Made by a program: the position numbers and the translations under genes. Of a stretch of DNA of 64,000 bases, positions 56,971 through 64,000 are shown in pieces. A model generated the notes under the pieces. That model searched no databases, was not told where the DNA came from, and saw nothing but the letters and a program-made list of their open reading frames with translations. Source of the stretch: Megachile rotundata (Eukaryota; Arthropoda; Insecta; Hymenoptera; Megachilidae). The stretch covers positions 2,666,001-2,730,000 of the forward strand of contig NW_027473315.1 in NCBI RefSeq assembly GCF_050947335.1, read 5' to 3'. Every line of letters starts with the position of its first letter. Position 1 is the first letter of the stretch.

Positions 56971-59900
56971 TGGTTGTATGATTGCGATTGTATGATAGTG
57001 ATTGTATGATTGTGATTGTATGATTGGGATTGTATGATTGAGATTGTATGATTGTGATTGTATTATGGTGATTGTATGATTGTGATAGTATGATTGTGAT
57101 TGTATGATTGTGGTTGTATGATTGTGATTGTATGATTGTGCCTGTATGATTGCAATGGTGTGATTGTGATTGTATGATTGCGGTTGTATGATTGCAATTT
57201 TATGAGTGTGATTATATGATTATGATTGTATGATTGTGATTGCATGATTGTGATTGTATGATTGTGATTGTACGATTGTGATTGGATTATTGTGATTGTA
57301 TGATTGCGATAGTATGATTGGGATTGTATGATTGTGATTGTATGATTGCGATTGTATGATTGAGATTGTACGATTGTGATTGGATTATTGTGATTGTATG
57401 ATTGTGATTGTATGATTGTGATTGTATGATTGTGAATGTATGATTGTGATTGTATGATTGTGATTGTATGATTGTGATTGCATGATTGTGATTGTATGAT
57501 TGTGATTGTATGATTGTGATTGTATGATTGCGATAGTATGATTGGGATTGTATGATTGTGATTGTATGATTGTGATTGTATGATTGTGATTGTATGATTG
57601 TGATCGTATGGTTCTGATTGTTCGATTGCGATTGTACGATTGTGATTGTATGATTGTGATTGCATGATCGTTTTTGTATGATTGTGATTGTATGATTGTG
57701 ATTGTATGATTGTGCCTGTATGATTGCAATGGTGTGATTGTGATTGTATGATTGCGGTTGTATGATTGCAATTTTATGAGTGTGATTATATGATTATGAT
57801 TGTATGATTGTGATTGCATGATTGTGATTGTATGATTGTGATTGTATAATTGTGATTGTACGATTGTGATTGTATGATTGTGATTGTATGATTGCGATAG
57901 TATGATTGGGATTGTATGATTGTGATTGTATGATTGCGATTGTATGATTGTGATTGTATGATTGTGGTTGTATGATTGTGATTGTATGGTAGTGATTGTA
58001 TGATTGTGATTGTATGATTGGGATTGTATGATTGAGATTGTATGATTGTGATTGTATTATGGTGATTGTATGATTGTGATAGTATGATTGTGATTGTATG
58101 ATTGTGGTTGTATGATTGTGATTGTATGATTGTGCCTGTATGATTGCAATGGTGTGATTGTGATTGTATGATTGCGGTTGTATGATTGCAATTTTATGAG
58201 TGTGATTATATGATTATGATTGTATGATTGTGATTGCATGATTGTGATTGTATGATTGTGATTGTACGATTGTGATTGGATTATTGTGATTGTATGATTG
58301 CGATAGTATGATTGGGATTGTATGATTGTGATTGTATGATTGCGATTGTATGATTGAGATTGTACGATTGTGATTGGATTATTGTGATTGTATGATTGGG
58401 ATTGTATGATTGTGATTGTATGATTGTGAATGTATGATTGTGATTGTATGATTGTGATTGTATGATTGTGATTGCATGATTGTGATTGTATGATTGTGAT
58501 TGTATGATTGTGATTGTATGATTGCGATAGTATGATTGGGATAGTATGATTGTGATTGTATAATTGTGATTGTATGATTGTGATTGTATGATTGTGATCG
58601 TATGGTTCTGATTGTTCGATTGCGATTGTACGATTGTGATTGTATGATTGTGATTGCATGATCGTTTTTGTATGATTGTGATTGTATGATTGTGATTGTA
58701 TGATTGTGCCTGTATGATTGCAATGGTGTGATTGTGATTGTATGATTGCGGTTGTATGATTGCAATTTTATGAGTGTGATTATATGATTATGATTGTATG
58801 ATTGTGATTGCATGATTGTGATTGTATGATTGTGATTGTATAATTGTGATTGTACGATTGTGATTGTATGATTGTGATTGTATGATTGTGATTGTATGAT
58901 TGTGATTGTATGATTGTGATTGTATGATTGTGATTGTATGATTGTGATTGTATGATTGCGATAGTATGATTGGGATTGTATGATTGTGATTGTATGATTG
59001 TGATTGTATGATTGTGATTGTATGATTGTGATCGTATGGTTCTGATTGTTCGATTGCGATTGTACGATTGTGATTGTATGATTGTGATTGCATGATCGTT
59101 TTTGTATGATTGTGATTGTATGATTGTGATTGTATGATTGTGCCTGTATGATTGCAATGGTGTGATTGTGATTGTATGATTGCGGTTGTATGATTGCAAT
59201 TTTATGAGTGTGATTATATGATTATGATTGTATGATTGAGATTGTACGATTGTGATTGGATTATTGTGATTGTATGATTGGGATTGTATGATTGTGATTG
59301 TATGATTGTGAATGTATGATTGTGATTGTATGATTGTGATTGTATGATTGTGATTGCATGATTGTGATTGTACGATTGTGATTGTATTATTGTGACTGTC
59401 TGATTGTGATTGTATGATTGTGATTGTATGATTGTGAATGTATGATTGTGATTGTATGATTGTGATTGTATGATTGTGATTGTATTATTGTGATTGTATG
59501 ATTGTGATTGTATGATTGCGATAGTATGATTGTGATTGTATGATTGTGATTGTATGATTGTGATTCTATGATTGTGATTGTATGATTGTGATTGTATGAT
59601 TGTGATTGTATGATTGTGATTGTATGATTGTGATTGTATGATTGTGATTGTATGATTGTAATTGTATGATTGAGATTGTATGATTGTGATTGTATTATTG
59701 TGATTGTATGATTGTGATTGTATGATTGTGATTGTATGATTGTGAATGTATGATTGTGATTGTATGATTGTGATTGTATGATTGTTTTTGTATGATTGTG
59801 ATTGTATAGTAGTAATTGTATGATTGTCTTCGTATGATTGTGATCGTATGATTGTGACTGTATGATTGTGATTGTGTGATTGTGATTGTATGATTGTGAT

Positions 59901-62900
59901 TGTATCATTGTGATTGTATGATTGTGATCATATGATTGTGATCATATGATTGTGATTGTATGATTGTGATTGTATGATTGTTTTTGTATGATTGTGATTG
60001 TATGATTGCGATTGTATGATTGTGATTGTATGATTGTGATTGTATTATTGTGATTGTATGATTGTGATTGTATGATTGCGATAGTATGATTGTGATTGTA
60101 TGATTGTGATTGTATGATTGTGATTCTATGATTGTGATTGTATGATTGTGATTGTATGATTGTGATTGTATGATTGTGATTGTATGATTGTGATTGTATG
60201 ATTGTGATTGTATGATTGTAATTGTATGATTGAGATTGTATGATTGTGATTGTATTATTGTGATTGTATGATTGTGATTGTATGATTGTGATTGTATGAT
60301 TGTGAATGTATGATTGTGATTGTATGATTGTGATTGTATGATTGTGATTGTATGATTGTTTTTGTATGATTGTGATTGTATAGTAGTAATTGTATGATTG
60401 TCATCGTATGATTGTGATTGTATGATTGTTTTTGTATGATTGTGATTGTATAGTAGTAATTGTATGATTGTCTTCGTATGATTGTGATCGTATGATTGTG
60501 ATCGTATGATTGTGATTATATGATTGTGATTGTATCATTGTGATTGAATGATTGTGAGCGTATGATTGTGAGTGTATGATTGTGATTGTATGATTGTTTT
60601 TGTATGATTGTGATTGTATGATTGTGATCGTACGATTGTGATCGTATGATTGTGATTGTATGATTGTGATCGTTTGATTGTGGTTGTATAATTATGGTTC
60701 TATTATTGTGATTGTATGATTGTTCTTGTATGATTATGATCATATGATTGTAATTGCATGATTGTGATTGTATGATTGTGATTGTATGATTGCGATAGTA
60801 TGATTGTGATTGTATGATTGTGATTGTATGATTGTGATTGTATGATTGTGATTGTATGATTGTGATTGTATGATTGTGATAATATGATTGTGATTGTATG
60901 ATTGTGGTTGTATGATTGTGATTGTATGATTGTGATTGTATGATTGTGATTGTATGATTGGGATTGTATGATTGGGATTGTATGATTGAGATTGTATGAT
61001 TGTGATTGTATTATTGTGATTGTATGATTGTGATTGTATGATTGTGATTGTATGATTGTGATTGTATGATTGTGATTGTATGATTGTGCCTGTATGATTG
61101 TGATGGTATAATTGTGATTGTATGATTGCGATTGTATGATTGCTATTTTATGAGTGTGATTATACGATTATGATTGTATGATTGTGATTGTATGATTGTG
61201 ATTGTATGATTGTTTTTGAATGATTGTGATTGTATGATTGTGATTGTATGATTGTGATTGCATGATTGTGATTGAATGATTGTGATTGTATAATTGTGAT
61301 TGTACGATTGTGATTGTATGATTGTGATTGTATGATTGCGATAGTATGATTGGGATTGTATGATTGTGATTGTATGATTGCGATTGTATGATTGAGATTG
61401 TACGATTGTGATTGGATTATTGTGATTGTATGATTGTGATTGTATGATTGTGATTGTATGATTGTGAATGTATGATTGTGATTGTATGATTGTGATTGTA
61501 TGATTGTGATTGCATGATTGTGATTGTATGATTGTGATTGTATGATTGTGATTGTATGATTGCGATAGTATGATTGGGATTGTATGATTGTGATTGTATG
61601 ATTGTGATTGTATGATTGTGATTGTATGATTGTGATCGTATGGTTCTGATTGTTCGATTGCGATTGTACGATTGTGATTGTATGATTGTGATTGCATGAT
61701 CGTTTTTGTATGATTGTGATTGTATGATTGTGATTGTATGATTGTGCCTGTATGATTGCAATGGTATGATTGTGATTGTATGATTGCGGTTGTATGATTG
61801 CAGTTTTATGAGTGTGATTATATGATTATGATTGTATGATTGTGATTGCATGATTGTGATTGTATGATTGTGATTGTATAATTGTGATTGTACGATTGTG
61901 ATTGTATGATTGTGATTGTATGATTGCGATAGTATGATTGGGATTGTATGATTGTGATTGTATGATTGCGATTGTATGATTGAGATTGTATGATTGTGAT
62001 TGTATTATTGTGACTGTATGATTGTGATTGTATGATTGTGATTGTATGATTGTGAATGTATGATTGTGATTGTATGATTGTGATTGTATGATTGTTTTTG
62101 TCTGATTGTTTTTGTATGATTGTGATTGTATTGTAGTAATTGTATGATTGTCATCGTATGATTGTGATTGTATGATTGCTTTTGTATGATTGTGATTGTA
62201 TAGTAGTAATTGTATGATTGTCTTCGTATGATTGTGATCGTATGATTGTGATTGTATGATTGTTTTTGTATGATTGTGATTGTATAGTAGTAATTGTATG
62301 ATTGTCTTCGTATGATTGTGATCGTATGATTGTGATTGTATGATTGTGATTGTGTGATTGTGATTGTATGATTGTGATTGTATCATTGTGATTGTATGAT
62401 TGTGATCATATGATTGTGATCATATGATTGTGATTGTATGATTGTGATTGTATGATTGTTTTTGTATGATTGTGATTGTATGATTGCGATTGTATGATTG
62501 TGATTGTATGATTGTGATTGTATTATTGTGATTGTATGATTGTGATTGTATGATTGCGATAGTATGATTGTGATTGTATGATTGTGATTGTATGATTGTG
62601 ATTCTATGATTGTGATTGTATGATTGTGATTGTATGATTGTGATTGTATGATTGTGATTGTATGATTGTGATTGTATGATTGTGATTGTATGATTGTAAT
62701 TGTATGATTGAGATTGTATGATTGTGATTGTATGATTGTGATTGTATGATTGTGATTGTATGATTGCGATAGTATGATTGGGATTGTATGATTGTGATTG
62801 TATGATTGTGATTGTATGATTGTGATTGTATGATTGTGATCGTATGGTTCTGATTGTTCGATTGCGATTGTACGATTGTGATTGTATGATTGTGATTGCA

Positions 62901-64000
62901 TGATCGTTTTTGTATGATTGTGATTGTATGATTGTGATTGTATGATTGTGCCTGTATGATTGCAATGGTATGATTGTGATTGTATGATTGCGGTTGTATG
63001 ATTGCAATTTTATGAGTGTGATTATATGATTATGATTGTATGATTGTGATTGCATGATTGTGATTGTATGATTGTGATTGTATAATTGTGATTGTACGAT
63101 TGTGATTGTATGATTGTGATTGTATGATTGCGATAGTATGATTGGGATTGTATGATTGTGATTGTATGATTGCGATTGTATGATTGAGATTGTATGATTG
63201 TGATTGTATTATTGTGACTGTATGATTGTGATTGTATGATTGTGATTGTATGATTGTGAATGTATGATTGTGATTGTATGATTGTGATTGTATGATTGTT
63301 TTTGTCTGATTGTTTTTGTATGATTGTGATTGTATTGTAGTAATTGTATGATTGTCATCGTATGATTGTGATTGTATGATTGCTTTTGTATGATTGTGAT
63401 TGTATAGTAGTAATTGTATGATTGTCTTCGTATGATTGTGATCGTATGATTGTGATTGTATGATTGTTTTTGTATGATTTTGATTGTATGATTGTGATTG
63501 TATGATTGTGATTGTATGATTGTTTTTGTATGATTGTGATTGTATAGTAGTAATTGTAGGATTGTCATCGTATGATTGTGATTGTATGATTGTTTTTGTA
63601 TGATTGTGATTGTATAGTAGTAATTGTATGATTGTCTTCGTATGATTGTGATCGTATGATTGTGATTGTATGATTGTGATTGTGTGATTGTGATTGTATG
63701 ATTGTGATTGTATCATTGTGATTGTATGATTGTGATCATATGATTGTGATCATATGATTGTGATTGTATGATTGTGATTGTATGATTGTTTTTGTATGAT
63801 TGTGATTGTATGATTGCGATTGTATGATTGTGATTGTATGATTGTGATTGTATTATTGTGATTGTATGATTGTGATTGTATGATTGCGATAGTATGATTG
63901 TGATTGTATGATTGTGATTGTATGATTGTGATTCTATGATTGTGATTGTATGATTGTGATTGTATGATTGTGATTGTATGATTGTGATTGTATGATTGTG
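56971..64000. repeat. HOR family C, block C3
   Basis: Family-C markers are ATGGTTCTGATTGT after a GATCGT-ending unit at 57608, 58602, 59036, 61640 and 62844, and ATGATTGCTATTTT at 61136. About 57.06-58.05 kb is tandemly duplicated at 58.06-59.0 kb (994 bp, 71 units). A family-B patch with TTGATTGTGGTTGT lies at 60674. From about 60.5 kb to the window end the sequence repeats 48.2-51.7 kb. The array runs off the right edge. No gene is present. Confidence 0.82.
57063..59050. repeat. Tandem 994-bp family-C duplication
   Basis: The stretches 57,063-57,819 and 58,057-58,813 align at 994 bp (71 units) with a handful of substitutions. A partial third copy follows, with its marker at 59036, 434 bp after the second. 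The same monomer occurs once at 46,255-47,011. Confidence 0.83.

Larger units (their letters stand above)
1..64000. repeat. Giant 14-bp minisatellite array filling the window
   Basis: The canonical + strand unit is ATGATTGTGATTGT, equal to two GATTGT hexamers plus AT, and it repeats head to tail from the first base to the last. The register was checked at 420-bp steps (30 units) and holds except for one 12-bp unit and one 13-bp unit, giving about 4,571 units. Recurrent variants are substitutions only. At position 3, G becomes T (ATTATTG), C (ATCATTG) or A. At position 2, T becomes C (ACGATTG). At position 8, T becomes A, G or C. Positions 9-12 vary as TTTT, CATC, CTTC, GATC, GAAT or GAGC. Position 14 can be C. 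The + strand is almost free of C, and the canonical unit is 29% GC. No unique flank, gene, RNA gene or transposon is seen. The source is inferred to be eukaryotic nuclear satellite DNA; species and chromosomal position cannot be read from the window. Confidence 0.98.

Noticed and set aside
1..64000. A prion-like or structural Q/N-rich repeat protein gene
   Set aside because: The peptide is Q/N/S/Y-rich, but the same composition arises in all three frames. The 14-bp unit is not a multiple of three, so there is no sign of selection on one reading frame, and no promoter, intron or non-repeat domain is present.
1..64000. CRISPR array
   Set aside because: There are no unique spacers between repeats; units abut directly and all sequence is repeat-derived.
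1..64000. Telomeric or G-quadruplex repeat
   Set aside because: The unit has no run of G longer than one, and variants reach only GG or GGG. It does not resemble TTAGGG, TTAGG or TTTAGGG types.
1..64000. tRNA, rRNA, transposon or terminal inverted repeats
   Set aside because: No stretch departs from the 14-bp unit for more than one or two units in a row, so no such element can be accommodated.

Overview
The whole 64,000-base window is one uninterrupted tandem array of a 14-bp minisatellite. No gene, RNA gene, transposon or non-repetitive flank is visible. On the + strand the canonical unit is ATGATTGTGATTGT, which is two GATTGT hexamers plus AT. It has 4 G, 3 A, 7 T and no C, and it repeats about 4,571 times. 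A gene-free satellite of this length with layered higher-order repeats points to a eukaryotic nuclear chromosome (heterochromatin, or a pericentromeric, subtelomeric or sex/B-chromosome block). The sequence does not identify the species, and I do not recognise the unit as a named satellite.

The array is not homogeneous. Variant units, nearly all substitution-only, occur in fixed orders and define three interleaved higher-order repeat (HOR) families. Family A (about 1-5.4 kb and 17.2-24.0 kb) carries the unit ATGATTGGTTTTGT and many 56-bp TTTTT/TAGTAG cassettes. Family B (about 5.4-17.2, 24.0-33.2, 37.3-46.1 and 51.5-57.0 kb) carries the highly diverged unit AAGATGGCGCGTGT and the unit pair TTGATTGTGGTTGT then ATAATTATGGTTCT. 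Family C (about 33.2-37.3, 46.1-51.5 and 57.0-64.0 kb) carries ATGATTGCTATTTT and ATGATTGGGATTGT. The order is A1-B1-A2-B2-C1-B3-C2-B4-C3. Boundaries are approximate because the families exchange short patches.

Kilobase-sized blocks recur at long range: 0.4-5 kb matches 18.3-22.9 kb, 11.4-12.9 matches 26.3-27.8, 29.0-33.2 matches 41.6-46.1, and 48.2-51.9 matches 60.5-64.0. Local tandem duplications of 56, 294, about 994, about 1,638 and about 3,052 bp are superimposed. The 14-bp register is kept across the window with only two visible breaks, a 12-bp unit at 33,643 and a 13-bp unit at 42,713.

The many long open frames on the minus strand follow from the unit. Because 14 leaves remainder 2 on division by 3, all three minus frames read the same 14-residue cycle (TITIIQSQSYNHNH), and the unit has no stop on that strand. 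On the + strand, TGA occurs in every frame. I therefore call no CDS. What deserves attention is the satellite's architecture, its strict length conservation and its strand asymmetry.
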